From VAZQ01 sp963739175 (GTDB lineage: Bacteria; Pseudomonadota; Alphaproteobacteria; Rhizobiales; Xanthobacteraceae), in NCBI GenBank assembly GCA_963739175.1, contig CAVTZH010000011.1, positions 62,001 through 126,000 on the forward strand: DNA of 64,000 nucleotides, in the 5' to 3' direction. Under the pieces are notes generated by a model. That model was not told where the DNA came from. It did not search any database and saw nothing but the letters and a program-made list of their open reading frames with translations. Each line of letters begins with the position of its first letter. Within the stretch, counting starts at the first letter, position 1. Below are positions 9,428 through 18,430 of this stretch, in pieces. Both the position numbers and the translations under genes were made by a program.

Positions 9428-9460
9428 AGAGGGCGGTCAGCCGCCCTCTCTTTTTCTTTC
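9428..9460 (+). terminator. Rho-independent terminator
   Basis: Perfect 9-bp stem AGAGGGCGG/CCGCCCTCT (9428-9436 with 9441-9449), TCAG loop, then CTTTTTCTTT. It lies 24 bp after the beta-propeller gene. On the other strand there is no T run, so it serves mainly the plus strand. Confidence 0.85.
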
Positions 9461-9476
9461 CGCCTGACGTGCGCCG

Positions 9477-9896
9477 CTATTTCTGTCCGTTGACCCAACG
9501 GGCGATCGCCTGCCAATTGGGATCGCTCTTGCTCGGCCATTGCCGGCCGCCGGAATGATAGGCGCCGCCGCCTTCATCAGGCACCAGCGGATACATCAGG
9601 AGATGGCTGTCCTCGGGCTTGCCGGGCACCACCAGCCTGGAGACCACTTCGAAATTCTTGCGCGATTGGTCTTCGGTGTAGGTGTTAACGCCGGGGCGCA
9701 GACGGACCAGATTGAAGGAGTTCGTCGCGCCGCCGTGACAGACGACGCAGCGCGTGAAGCCCGCGCGCTTGGTCAGGAAGATCGGCTCCACGGTTGACTG
9801 GTAAACGCCGAAATCAAGCGATTGCGATTTGGCGGTCGTGGGCACAGCCAGCAGGGCGGCCGCAGCCGCCAACAAGACGACTCGACGAGACAACAT
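9477..9896 (-). CDS. Secreted one-haem cytochrome-like protein, unknown role
   Basis: Small periplasmic protein (139 residues from MLSRRVVLL) with a signal peptide ending near TTAKSQ and a single CVVCHGG motif, the CxxCH haem c attachment site, about 45 residues in. The C-terminal part (PEDSHLLMYPLVP, then DPNWQAIARWV) matches the distal helix and methionine region of planctomycete-type or cytochrome c-like domains. The ATG at 9896 is preferred over one 18 bp upstream because it opens directly into the signal peptide. Converges on the beta-propeller gene; a shared periplasmic redox function is only a guess. Confidence 0.72.
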   Translation of the reverse strand: MLSRRVVLLAAAAALLAVPTTAKSQSLDFGVYQSTVEPIFLTKRAGFTRCVVCHGGATNSFNLVRLRPGVNTYTEDQSRKNFEVVSRLVVPGKPEDSHLLMYPLVPDEGGGAYHSGGRQWPSKSDPNWQAIARWVNGQK

Positions 9897-9998
9897 GAAC
9901 GCCTCCCACATCACAGAGAGCTTCTATGGCTCCCGATTGATGTGAGCTTAGCAGAAGGCGCAGGCCGCGACAGCGAATTCTCGCCGCGGCGCGCTGCA

Positions 9999-10538
9999 CT
10001 AGTGCCCGCTGCGATCGGCGCCGCGGCTGGCTTCGAACAGGAACCAGCAGCGCTTCTCGGCCTCGTCGATGAACACCTCCAGCAGGCTCGCCGTGGCGAC
10101 GTCCTCATGCTCGTCGGCGAGCTTGTGGGCTTTGCGCATATTTTCGATGTGGGCTTTGTTGTCTGCCATCAGCTCGGCCAGCATGTCACCCGGCAGCACG
10201 ATCTCTTCGTCGTTGTCCTTGACGCGCTGAAGCTTGGCGATGTGGCCAATCGAACGGATCGTGGTGCCGCCAATCTTGCGCACGCGCTCGGCCAGGATAT
10301 CGACGCTGGCTTCGATCTGGCCCGCTTGCTCGTCCAGGAGCAGGTGGTAGTCGCGGAAATGCGGCCCGCTGACGTGCCAATGGAAATTCTTGGTCTTCAC
10401 ATAGAGCGCAAAGGTGTCCGCCAGCAGGCCGTTGAGCGTCTCCGAAACCGCCTCGATGGCTTCGTCCGACAGATCGGTCGGCGTGTTGAGCCGCGCGGCG
10501 GCCTCACGCGGTTCGAGTTTTCTCACTTTGTTGGTCAC
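9999..10538 (-). CDS. Dps/ferritin-like DNA-protection protein
   Basis: Ferritin-fold protein of the Dps family, which oxidises and stores iron and protects DNA under stress. About 179 residues from a GTG start preceded by GCGAGGT. Diagnostic segments are NFHWHVSGPHFRDYHLLLDEQAGQI (metal-binding His and Asp at the dimer interface) and the C-terminal helix with DEDVAT-like acidic residues. It has a Lys/Arg-containing N-terminal tail, as in DNA-binding Dps. The frame is open further upstream, but that part has no family resemblance. Confidence 0.88.
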   Translation of the reverse strand: MTNKVRKLEPREAAARLNTPTDLSDEAIEAVSETLNGLLADTFALYVKTKNFHWHVSGPHFRDYHLLLDEQAGQIEASVDILAERVRKIGGTTIRSIGHIAKLQRVKDNDEEIVLPGDMLAELMADNKAHIENMRKAHKLADEHEDVATASLLEVFIDEAEKRCWFLFEASRGADRSGH

Positions 10539-10757
10539 GGCTGTACCTCGCAGGCTGGGTCGCTGGATGGAGGATCGGATCAGCAGAGCATGGCGCGCCA
10601 ACCGCACGCCTTGATGACAATCAACGCCGCCGCGGAACCAAGGTTCCGGGAGCCGGGCCCCATGCCTCGATTCGCATAAGGTATATTATGGAATATTTTA
10701 GTATGGACGAATCCAGCTACAGAAGGCCGCTAGAAAGCCCGGAAATGACGCAGGAAC

Positions 10758-12395
10758 TCACGCGTCCGGCAGTTCGATGCGCAGCCCGTCATAGGCCGGC
10801 TCCACGTGGCTGGGCAGCCGGCTGCGCAATTCGTCGTAGTCGAGATCAGTGTGCAGGTTCGTGAGGATCGCGCGCTTGGGCTTGAGGCTCTCGATCCAGT
10901 CCAGCGCCTCGGACACGCTGAGATGGCTCGGATGCGGCTTGTCGCGCAGCGCATCGATGATCCAGACGTCGAGGCCTTCGAGCGCCGTCACGCTGTCGGG
11001 CGGCAGGCCGCTCAGGTCGCAGGAATAGGCCAAGGCGCCGAAGCGGAAGCCGAGCGAGGTGATGTCGCCATGCTGCTGGAGGATGGGCAGGGCGGTGATC
11101 GATCCTCCCTGCCCCTCGACCGTGACCGCCTTGTAAGGCTCCAAGCGGTTCTCGCGGACCATGGGCGGATATTCGCTGCCGGGCGCCGAGGCAAAGCAGT
11201 AGCCGAAGCGGGCGTGCATGATCTGGGAGACGCGTTCGTCGAGCCAGACCGGCACGCGCTTGCGGCGGTTGATGAACAGGCCGCGCAGGTCGTCGATGCC
11301 GTGGGTATGGTCGGCGTGCTCGTGCGTGTAGAGCACGGCGTCGAGCCAGTCGACATTGGCGTCGAGCAGCTGTTCGCGCAGGTCTGGTGAGGTGTCGACC
11401 AGTACGCGTGTCACGCCGTCGGTCGTGCGTCGTTCGGCCAGGAACGACGTCCGCCGGCGCCGGTTCTTTGGATTGTTCGGATCGCAGACGCCCCAGCCGA
11501 GCGCAGGCCTTGGGACGCCGCCGGATGAGCCGCAGCCGAGAATGGTAAATCGCAGCGTCATGCAGGTGTGCGCTGACGGCGTTAACTTGTCGGGACTTGT
11601 CTGCGCTGACTCGTTTGCGGGCCGCGGGACCTTGCTGAACAGCCGGAAGAAATTGTCGGTGGTCTGCCGCGCGAGCTCGTCAAAACCGATCCCGCGGGTT
11701 TCCGCTAAAATTTTAGCGGTCTCCACGACATAGGCCGGTTCGTTGCGCTTGCCGCGAAACTTGCCGGGCGCGAGATACGGCGCATCGGTCTCGACCAGGA
11801 AGCGGTCTGCGGGCAATGACGCCGCGATGGCGCGCAGATCGTCCGATTTCTTGAACGTCACGATGCCGGTGAAGGAAATCGACAGCCCGAGCGCGATGGC
11901 GCGGCGCGCGAGGTCAGGCCCGCCGGTGTAGCAGTGCAGCACGGCGGGGAAGGCGCCCTTCCCCATTTCCTCCTCCAGGATCCGCGCCATGTCGTCGTCG
12001 GCCTCGCGCGCATGGATGACCAGCGGCAGTTGGGTCTCGCGCGCGGCGGCAATGTGATTGCGGAAACCGCGTTCCTGCGCGTCGCGCGGGCTGTAGTCGT
12101 AATGATAGTCGAGCCCGGCTTCGCCGATCGCCACCACCTTGGGATGGCGCGCGCGCTCGACAAGGTCGGCGGTCGAAATATCGAGCTCCTCGTGGGCGTT
12201 ATGCGGGTGGGTTCCCACCGAGCAATAGACGTCGGGGAATCTCGCCGTAATCGCAAGCAGATCGCCCTGCTTCTTCACCCTCGTGGAAATTGTCACCATG
12301 CGGCCCACGCCGGCGTCCTTGGCGCGGCCGACAATGGCGTCGAGCTCGCCGGAAAAATCCGGGAAATCGAGATGGCAGTGGCTGTCGACCAGCAT
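10758..12395 (-). CDS. tatD: TatD-family DNase and PhnP-like MBL-fold hydrolase in one continuous frame
   Basis: 545 residues joining two proteins that are normally separate neighbours. Residues 1 to about 262 are TatD: DSHCHLDF (metal ligands), THPHNA, GEAGLDYHYD, VIHAREA, HCYTG and ETDAPYLAP. From an internal ATG at 11561 (MTLRFTILGCGSSGG) the rest is a metallo-beta-lactamase fold hydrolase with the HEHADHTHGIDDLRG metal site, as in PhnP/RNase Z-like phosphodiesterases. About 17 linker residues separate them and there is no stop codon. The internal ATG lacks a clear ribosome site. Either a real fusion, or two genes merged by a small mutation or sequencing error that removed the tatD stop. 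Third gene downstream of metG on this strand. Confidence 0.85.
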   Translation of the reverse strand: MLVDSHCHLDFPDFSGELDAIVGRAKDAGVGRMVTISTRVKKQGDLLAITARFPDVYCSVGTHPHNAHEELDISTADLVERARHPKVVAIGEAGLDYHYDYSPRDAQERGFRNHIAAARETQLPLVIHAREADDDMARILEEEMGKGAFPAVLHCYTGGPDLARRAIALGLSISFTGIVTFKKSDDLRAIAASLPADRFLVETDAPYLAPGKFRGKRNEPAYVVETAKILAETRGIGFDELARQTTDNFFRLFSKVPRPANESAQTSPDKLTPSAHTCMTLRFTILGCGSSGGVPRPALGWGVCDPNNPKNRRRRTSFLAERRTTDGVTRVLVDTSPDLREQLLDANVDWLDAVLYTHEHADHTHGIDDLRGLFINRRKRVPVWLDERVSQIMHARFGYCFASAPGSEYPPMVRENRLEPYKAVTVEGQGGSITALPILQQHGDITSLGFRFGALAYSCDLSGLPPDSVTALEGLDVWIIDALRDKPHPSHLSVSEALDWIESLKPKRAILTNLHTDLDYDELRSRLPSHVEPAYDGLRIELPDA

Positions 12396-12572
12396 GGTGT
12401 GTAACGCGCGGTAACGTCTCGTAACCCGTTGAAACGGATGGGGGGTCCGGAGGGAAATTCCGGGGCCACAGGCGGGGCCACAGCGCCGGGGACGACCCAG
12501 AGGTGCCCTCGCCCGCCCGACTGGTCAAGTGGCCGGGTCGCATACCCGACGACAGGCTCCTGTGTAACAGGT

Positions 12573-13202
12573 CTAGAGCCGGCGGATGCCGATCCTGGCC
12601 TGCACGTGCCACTTCGAATTCTGCGTGTAGACGCGCAGGTAGATTTGTTGGGGATTGCTTCCCGCCTGATGCTCCAGCAGCATTTTTGTCTCGGCTGTCG
12701 CCGTTAGATAGGTTTCGAACAGGCTCGCGCCCATGTTGGCGGTGGCCCCGCTACCGATGCATTTGACACTGGGATGTTCGTTCTTGATGGTTTCGGGGTC
12801 GGCGGGAGTTGGGCCGACAAGCCGCAACCGGCAATAGCCGGCGGAGGCCGGGGCGCGCACCGTGGCCATTTCGGGAGGCTCACCGTCGGTGTTGTAGGTG
12901 ACGATGGACAGGCCGCTGATGTGATAGGTGCCCGGCGCAACCGTCACGATGCCGGTGGCGAAATCGCACCGGATCGCATTGCCGTTGCGTGCATCGGTGT
13001 CCGTGAAGATGCGCGTATTCCAGCCGGCTTTCAGGAGCTTCGACTCGGGCGACATTTCGGTGAATACGGCGTAGTCCGGCCCGCTGGCTTTCGTGGCCTG
13101 AGCGCTGGCGTGCCGGAGCGCGCCCACGCTGGTGAGCAAGGCAGCCGCCCCACCGGCCAGGAAGTGTCTCCGGGTCGCGCTCGGCGTCATCGATCTAGTC
13201 AT
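12573..13202 (-). CDS. Secreted protein with Tat-type signal, unknown function
   Basis: 209 residues starting MTRSMTPSATRRHFLAGG, a twin-arginine leader with RRHFL, cleaved near ASAQA. The ribosome site AAAGGGGAG lies just upstream. The mature part is beta-rich, with segments such as VTVAPGTYHISGLS and the ending VQARIGIRRL, but I recognise no catalytic motif. It sits between metG and tatD, where relatives usually have nothing, so it is likely an insertion into the cluster. Codon use is like the core. Confidence 0.75.
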   Translation of the reverse strand: MTRSMTPSATRRHFLAGGAAALLTSVGALRHASAQATKASGPDYAVFTEMSPESKLLKAGWNTRIFTDTDARNGNAIRCDFATGIVTVAPGTYHISGLSIVTYNTDGEPPEMATVRAPASAGYCRLRLVGPTPADPETIKNEHPSVKCIGSGATANMGASLFETYLTATAETKMLLEHQAGSNPQQIYLRVYTQNSKWHVQARIGIRRL

Positions 13203-13260
13203 GTTCTCCCCTTTGACGGCATGGATATCGCTCCAGAAGTTTGTAGCGAATAGTCGTGTA

Positions 13261-13323
13261 GGGTGAGTTAGCGCCCATAAGGGCGTTGACGCCCGTCTTC
13301 GACGGGCTATGGGCGCGTAACCC
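13261..13323. repeat. Intergenic palindrome, GGGTTAGCGC...GCGTAACCC type
   Basis: Outer arms GTTAGCGCCCATA and TATGGGCGCGTAAC are complementary with one bulged G; an inner 7-bp stem GCCCGTC/GACGGGC closes on a TTC loop. It lies between metG and the Tat-signal gene. Palindromes with these outer arms are a familiar dispersed element in bacterial genomes. Could also act as a transcription barrier. Confidence 0.6.
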
Positions 13324-13379
13324 ACCGGCTAATTTTTTCGCAAGGAGCGTTGGAGCTACTTAGCTGTCCACCAGCATGC

Positions 13380-14975
13380 TCACGCCTGTTTGCCCGCTTC
13401 CGGTTCGACATAGCGCGGGAAGACCCCCGAAGGCCCCGGCAGCGTCGTGCCGGGGGCAAGCCGGTGCGCGCCACCAAGCGCTGCGAAGCTGCGTTCCTCC
13501 GCCGGGACCGCCAGCAGATCGAGCAGCTTTCCTGCCGACGCCGGGATGAACGGCTGCGCGAGGATCGCGACCTGCCGGATCACCTCGGCGGTGACGTAGA
13601 GCACGGTGCCCTGGCGCGCCGGGTCGGTCTTGGCCAGCGCCCACGGCGCTTCGCCCGCGAAATAGCGGTTGGCGTCGGCGACGACGTCCCACACTGAATT
13701 GAGCACCTGATTGAGCTGCTGCATCTTCATCGCCTCGCGCGCCTTGCCGATCATGGCGTCGGCGGCGGCGAGGATGGTCTGGTCGTTGTCGCTGAACACG
13801 CCCGGCTTCGGGAGCACGCCGCCGAGCTGTTTACCAATCATCGACAGCGAGCGTTGCGCCAGATTGCCGAGATCGTTGGCGAGCTCGGCATTGATGCGGT
13901 TGACGATCGCTTCGTGGCTGTAGTTGCCGTCCTGCCCGAACTGAATTTCGCGCAGCAGGAAATAGCGCAGCTGGTCGACGCCATAGGCGTCCATGAGCGC
14001 GAACGGATCGACGACGTTGCCGACCGACTTCGACATTTTTTCCCCACGGCTCAGGATATGGCCGTGGCTGAAGATCCGGCGCGGCAACTCGATCCCGGCC
14101 GACATCAGGAAGGCCGGCCAGTAGACCGCGTGGAAGCGCACGATGTCCTTGCCGATAACGTGCAGATCGGCCGGCCAGTAGCGACGGAATTCTTTGCTGT
14201 CGGTGTCCGGGAATCCAACGCCGGTGATGTAGTTGGTCAGCGCATCGACCCACACATACATGACGTGCTTGGCATTGGTGCCCGGCTTGGCTGGAACAGG
14301 GATGCCCCAATCGAAGGTGGTGCGCGAGATCGACAGATCCCGCAGTCCGCTCCGCACGAAGCTGGCAACCTCGTTGAGCCGCTCCTTGGGCAGCACGAAA
14401 TCCGGCACGCGCGTGTAGAGATCGATGAGCTTGTCCTGATAGGCGGAGAGCTTGAAGAAGTAACTCTCCTCCTCCACCCACTCGACCGGCGTGCCCTGCG
14501 GGCCAAGCCGCTGGCCCTTGGCGTCAACCTTGGTCTCGTCCTCGTCGTAGTAGGCTTCGTCGCGCACCGAGTACCAGCCGGAATATTTCGACAGGTAGAT
14601 GTCGCCGTTCTTCTGCATGCGATCCCAGATCGCCTGCGACGAACGATGATGCCGTTCCTCGGTCGTGCGGATGTAGCCGTCGTTGGAGCAATTCAGGCGG
14701 ACCAGGAGCTCACGAAACCGCGGCACGGTGCGATCGAGAAGCTGGGGCGGGGTCACGCCCTCCTTGGTCGCCGTCTGCAGCATCTTGATGCCGTGTTCGT
14801 CGGTGCCGGTCAGGAAGAACACGTCATAGCCGTCGAGCCGCTTGAAGCGCGCAATCGCATCGGTCGCGATCAGCTCGTACGCGAATCCAACATGCGGCTC
14901 GCCGTTGGGATAGGCGATCGCGGTCGTCAGGTAATAGCGGGGCGTCTCGGCCATGACTGTCTTTGGTTTGGCCAT
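13380..14975 (-). CDS. metG: Methionyl-tRNA synthetase
   Basis: Class I aminoacyl-tRNA synthetase that charges tRNA-Met. 531 residues, the shorter MetG form without the C-terminal dimerisation domain. The HIGH-like motif is PHVGF near residue 27, TGTDEHG follows, and the second signature is EKMSKSVGN near residue 313. Met1 (ATG at 14975) and Met8 are both possible starts. Downstream on the same strand come the Tat-signal protein and TatD-MBL. Upstream, holB and tmk are separated from it by two plus-strand genes. Confidence 0.96.
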   Translation of the reverse strand: MAKPKTVMAETPRYYLTTAIAYPNGEPHVGFAYELIATDAIARFKRLDGYDVFFLTGTDEHGIKMLQTATKEGVTPPQLLDRTVPRFRELLVRLNCSNDGYIRTTEERHHRSSQAIWDRMQKNGDIYLSKYSGWYSVRDEAYYDEDETKVDAKGQRLGPQGTPVEWVEEESYFFKLSAYQDKLIDLYTRVPDFVLPKERLNEVASFVRSGLRDLSISRTTFDWGIPVPAKPGTNAKHVMYVWVDALTNYITGVGFPDTDSKEFRRYWPADLHVIGKDIVRFHAVYWPAFLMSAGIELPRRIFSHGHILSRGEKMSKSVGNVVDPFALMDAYGVDQLRYFLLREIQFGQDGNYSHEAIVNRINAELANDLGNLAQRSLSMIGKQLGGVLPKPGVFSDNDQTILAAADAMIGKAREAMKMQQLNQVLNSVWDVVADANRYFAGEAPWALAKTDPARQGTVLYVTAEVIRQVAILAQPFIPASAGKLLDLLAVPAEERSFAALGGAHRLAPGTTLPGPSGVFPRYVEPEAGKQA

Positions 14976-15127
14976 CCCGGCCGCGCCTGCAGCGTCCCGG
15001 AAATGACCGAAAAGGCCGGGACAGGCCCGGCCATGATGATTCCGCCTCTAGGTATCAATGGGGCCCGGCCTCGGCAAGGTCGCCACGGTGCGTGTTAGAT
15101 TGGCCCGGTAGACGCCAAGAGACTTCA

Positions 15128-16162
15128 ATGAAACAAGAGACTTCAATGAAAATAGCCTGCCGGCTTGTCGCCCTGCTCTGTCTGCCGCTTGCCGCCACCG
15201 CCGCCCGCGCGGAGGCGGCGGCCGAGTTCTATCGCGGCAAGACCGTGACCATCGTCGTCGCCTCCGGCGCCGGCGGCGGCTACGATTTCTTCGGCCGGGC
15301 ACTCGCCAAGCACATGAGCCGGCACATCCCCGGCAACCCGACGCTGATCGTGCAGAACATGCCCGGCGCCGGCGGCGCCCGCATGGTGAACTACCTCTAC
15401 AATGTCGGTCCGCAGGACGGGACGACGCTGGGCGTGCCGCTCGCGCCCGCCGCCATGGCGCAGGTGCTCGACCCCTCGCCTTCGATCAAATACGACGCAA
15501 CGAAATTGTATTGGATCGGCAATCTCGAGAATTCGGTCGGCATTCTGTTCGTCTGGCACGGCTCGCCGGCGAAAACAGTTGCCGACGTCATGACGCGGGT
15601 GACGCCGCTCGCCGGCTCGGGCAAGAGCTCGGCCACCTATCAGATCCCGGTGCTGGCCAATGCGCTGCTCGGGACGAAGTTCAATGTCGTGCTCGGCTAT
15701 CCCGGCGCCGCCGAGATGGAGATCGCCATCGAGCGCGGCGAAGTCGATGGGCGGGCGGCGACCTGGCAAACGTTGAACGCGACGCAGCCGACCTGGATCA
15801 AGGACGGCAAGGCCCGCATCGTCATCCAGAGCGTGCTCAAGCGCGCGCCGCAGCTTCCCGATACGCCGACCTATATCGAGCTTGCCAAGACCGACGAGGC
15901 CCGCAGGATTTTCGAGTTTCTCGCGCTCCAGAACATCACCGGCCGCACCCTCATCGCGCCGCCCGGCGTGCCGAAAGATCGGATCACGGCGCTGCGCCGC
16001 GCGTTCGATGCCGTGGTCAAGGACCCCGTGATGCTGTCGGAGCTGACCCGCGCCGGGATGGTGATCGAGCCCAATTCGGGCGAGGAGGTGCAGGACGTTG
16101 TGGCGCGGATGATCGCGACGCCGCCGGACATCGTCGCCAAGATGCGAAAGCTGCTCGAATAG
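15128..16162 (+). CDS. Tripartite tricarboxylate transporter receptor (Bug/TctC family)
   Basis: Periplasmic binding protein with signal peptide (MKIACRLVALLC... cleaved near ARA) and the family opening YRGKTVTIVVASGAGGGYD and HIPGNPTLIVQNMPGAGG. Two equivalent starts exist (15128 and 15146) because an 18-bp unit containing AGAGACTTCAATGAAA is tandemly duplicated across the start region. About 338-344 residues, normal. It lies 46 bp before a MetE-like gene, and the pair interrupts the holB-metG part of the minus-strand cluster. Ligand unknown. Confidence 0.88.
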   Translation: MKQETSMKIACRLVALLCLPLAATAARAEAAAEFYRGKTVTIVVASGAGGGYDFFGRALAKHMSRHIPGNPTLIVQNMPGAGGARMVNYLYNVGPQDGTTLGVPLAPAAMAQVLDPSPSIKYDATKLYWIGNLENSVGILFVWHGSPAKTVADVMTRVTPLAGSGKSSATYQIPVLANALLGTKFNVVLGYPGAAEMEIAIERGEVDGRAATWQTLNATQPTWIKDGKARIVIQSVLKRAPQLPDTPTYIELAKTDEARRIFEFLALQNITGRTLIAPPGVPKDRITALRRAFDAVVKDPVMLSELTRAGMVIEPNSGEEVQDVVARMIATPPDIVAKMRKLLE

Positions 16163-16208
16163 GCACTCCCCTCTCCCCGCAACAGAACAACAACGCCCAG
16201 GGACCAGC

Positions 16209-17393
16209 ATGAAATCCAGTACCGACCGAATCCTGACCACGCATGTCGGCAGTCTTCCGCGTTCGCCGGACGTGCTGAAGCTGATCCACGCCAAGACCAC
16301 CGGCACGGACTTCGATGCGGGACGCTACGAGGCCGGGATGCGCAAGGTCGTGGCGGACTCGGTGCGCCGGCAGGCCGATGTCGGTCTCGACGTCGTCAAT
16401 GACGGCGAGCAGACCAAGACCAGTTTCGTCGCCTATATCTGCTCGCGGCTGGGCGGCTTCGAGTTCATCGATCCGTCGGCGCAGCCCGGCCTGCCGCCGA
16501 CCCGCGACGCGCTCGCCTTCCCCGAGGTCTACAAGGATGTGGCACGGCTCACCGCGTTTCGCCGCCAGGAGCAGCCGCTGCGGCTTGCGCGCATGTGGAT
16601 GCGCTGCACGGGGCCGATCACCTATACCGGTCAGGCCGATCTCAAGGCCGACATCGATTACCTGAAGGCGGCGCTCGCCAGCGTTCCGGCCGAGGAAGCC
16701 TTCATGACGTCGATCTCGCCGTCGAACCTCGAGCTCAATCACCGCAACGAGTTCTACCGCACCGGCGAGGAGTACCTCGCCGCGCTCGCCGATGCGATGC
16801 ATGTCGAATACAAGGCGATCGTCGACGCCGGCTTCATCCTGCAGATCGACGATCCGCGCATGGCGACCCACTACGACCGCACGCCGGACGCCAGCATCGA
16901 AGACTGTCGCAAGTTCATCGCCGCGCGCGTCGAGGCCGTCAACTACGCGCTGCGCGGCATCCCCGAGGACCGCGTCCGTTTCCATACCTGTTACAGCGTC
17001 AACGTGGCGCCGCGCGTGCACGACCTTGCGCTGCGCGACTATGTCGACCTGATGCTCAAGGTCCGCGCCGGCGCCTATTCGATCGAGGCCGCCAATCCCC
17101 GCCACGAGCACGAATGGCAGGTGTTCGAGGACGTCAAGCTGCCGGACGGCAAGCTCCTCATCCCCGGCGTGGTGTCGCATTGCGTGGCGCTGGTCGAGCA
17201 TCCGGAGCTGGTCGCGCAGCGCCTGGTGCGCTTCGCGCGCGTGCTCGGACGCGAGAACGTCATCGCCAGCGCCGATTGCGGCTTTGGCACGTCGGCGGTG
17301 CTCGACGAGGTGCATCCCGACGTGGCGTGGGCGAAGCTCGCGGCGCTCGGCGAAGGCGCCAGGCTTGCCAGCAAGGAGCTGTGGAAGAACTAA
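16209..17393 (+). CDS. Cobalamin-independent methionine synthase II family protein (MetE C-terminal-like)
   Basis: Zn-dependent methyl- or alkyl-transferase fold. 394 residues corresponding to the catalytic half of MetE only: TTHVGSLPRSP at the N-terminus, EDRVRFHTCYSVN in the middle with the Zn-binding His/Cys, then IASADCGFGTS near the end with the last Cys. Single-domain members include archaeal MetE and epoxyalkane:CoM transferase relatives and often act on unusual substrates, so methionine synthesis is not certain. Start MKSSTDRIL follows a purine-rich stretch. Its stop overlaps that of holB on the opposite strand by 4 bp. Confidence 0.85.
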   Translation: MKSSTDRILTTHVGSLPRSPDVLKLIHAKTTGTDFDAGRYEAGMRKVVADSVRRQADVGLDVVNDGEQTKTSFVAYICSRLGGFEFIDPSAQPGLPPTRDALAFPEVYKDVARLTAFRRQEQPLRLARMWMRCTGPITYTGQADLKADIDYLKAALASVPAEEAFMTSISPSNLELNHRNEFYRTGEEYLAALADAMHVEYKAIVDAGFILQIDDPRMATHYDRTPDASIEDCRKFIAARVEAVNYALRGIPEDRVRFHTCYSVNVAPRVHDLALRDYVDLMLKVRAGAYSIEAANPRHEHEWQVFEDVKLPDGKLLIPGVVSHCVALVEHPELVAQRLVRFARVLGRENVIASADCGFGTSAVLDEVHPDVAWAKLAALGEGARLASKELWKN

Positions 17394-18430
17394 GCCGCCT
17401 CGGCCAGCCAGCCGAACACCGAGAACACCAGCGGCTTGCGATCGAGATTGTAGATATCGACGTCGCGCGCCGCCTGGTTGACCTTGTCCCAAGCCTCCGC
17501 CAGCCGGACCAGCCTCCGGTTCTCCTGCGGCCCGTTGGCGGTGCGCGCCGCCAGCCACTCGTTGACGGTGTCGACAAAGGCTTCGAGCCGCTGCGGCTCG
17601 GTGCCGCCGAGCGCCTCGCCGAGCGTATGCAGCGCACGCGGATCGAGCGCCGGAAGCCGGTCGAGCTGCGCGATGACCTGCCGGCGCAGTTCGAGCGCCG
17701 GCCCTTCCAGCAGCATGAGCGCGCGCCCGATGCTGCCTTCGGCCTGCGCCGCCGCCTCGCGGATATCTTTGTCATCGGCGTCGCGGCCGCGCGCGCGCGC
17801 GGCGGCCGCTGCCACCTCGTCGACCGACAGTGGACGCAGCATCAGCCGCCGGCAACGCGAGCGGATGGTCGGCAACAGCCGCGCCGGCGCATGGCTGACC
17901 AGCAGCAGCAGCGCGTTCTTCGGCGGCTCTTCCAATATCTTCAGCAGCGCATTGGCGCCCTGCGGATCCTGCAGCTCGTCGGCGGTGTCGACAATGCACA
18001 CCCGCCAGCCGCCCTCGCCGGCGGTCGAGCCGAAGAACGACACCGTCTGGCGGACGTCCTCGACCCGGACCACGGTAAAGAGCTTGCCGGTCTTCTCGTT
18101 GACGACGCGTTCGAGCACCAGCAGATCGGGATGCGCCTGCGCGGCGATGCGTTGCGCAACCGGATGATTGTCGGCGACCGCGAGCGACTTGGCCGCCTTG
18201 ACCTCCTTGGTTGCCGGATCGGGATGCGCGAGCACGAACCGCGCCATGCGGTAGGCCAGCGTCGCCTTGCCGATGCCGCTCGGGCCGCCGATCAGCCAGG
18301 CATGCGGCATCCGGCCCGACCGATAGGCATCGAGCATGGTCTGCTCGGCCTCGGCGTGGCTGATGAACGCGCGGGTCTGGCGTGGATGGGGAAGCTCGTC
18401 CTCGTCGTCGGCCGCGGCGGCAGCGTTCAC
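17390..18430 (-). CDS. holB: DNA polymerase III subunit delta'
   Basis: AAA+ clamp-loader subunit. About 346 residues from a GTG start that overlaps the tmk stop in GTGA. The P-loop region is LIGGPSGIGKATLAYRMARF; sensor regions follow (LLVSHAPARLLPTIRSRCRR contains the SRC motif). The Zn-binding cysteines of E. coli HolB are not evident, which is common in this group. Part of a tmk-holB unit; the metG gene that usually follows is displaced by a Bug/MetE-like insertion on the other strand. Confidence 0.93.
   Translation of the reverse strand: MNAAAAADDEDELPHPRQTRAFISHAEAEQTMLDAYRSGRMPHAWLIGGPSGIGKATLAYRMARFVLAHPDPATKEVKAAKSLAVADNHPVAQRIAAQAHPDLLVLERVVNEKTGKLFTVVRVEDVRQTVSFFGSTAGEGGWRVCIVDTADELQDPQGANALLKILEEPPKNALLLLVSHAPARLLPTIRSRCRRLMLRPLSVDEVAAAAARARGRDADDKDIREAAAQAEGSIGRALMLLEGPALELRRQVIAQLDRLPALDPRALHTLGEALGGTEPQRLEAFVDTVNEWLAARTANGPQENRRLVRLAEAWDKVNQAARDVDIYNLDRKPLVFSVFGWLAEAA

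Noticed and set aside
13854..15098. 414-codon plus-strand frame opposite metG
   Set aside because: metG motifs are unambiguous; this is its mirror frame.
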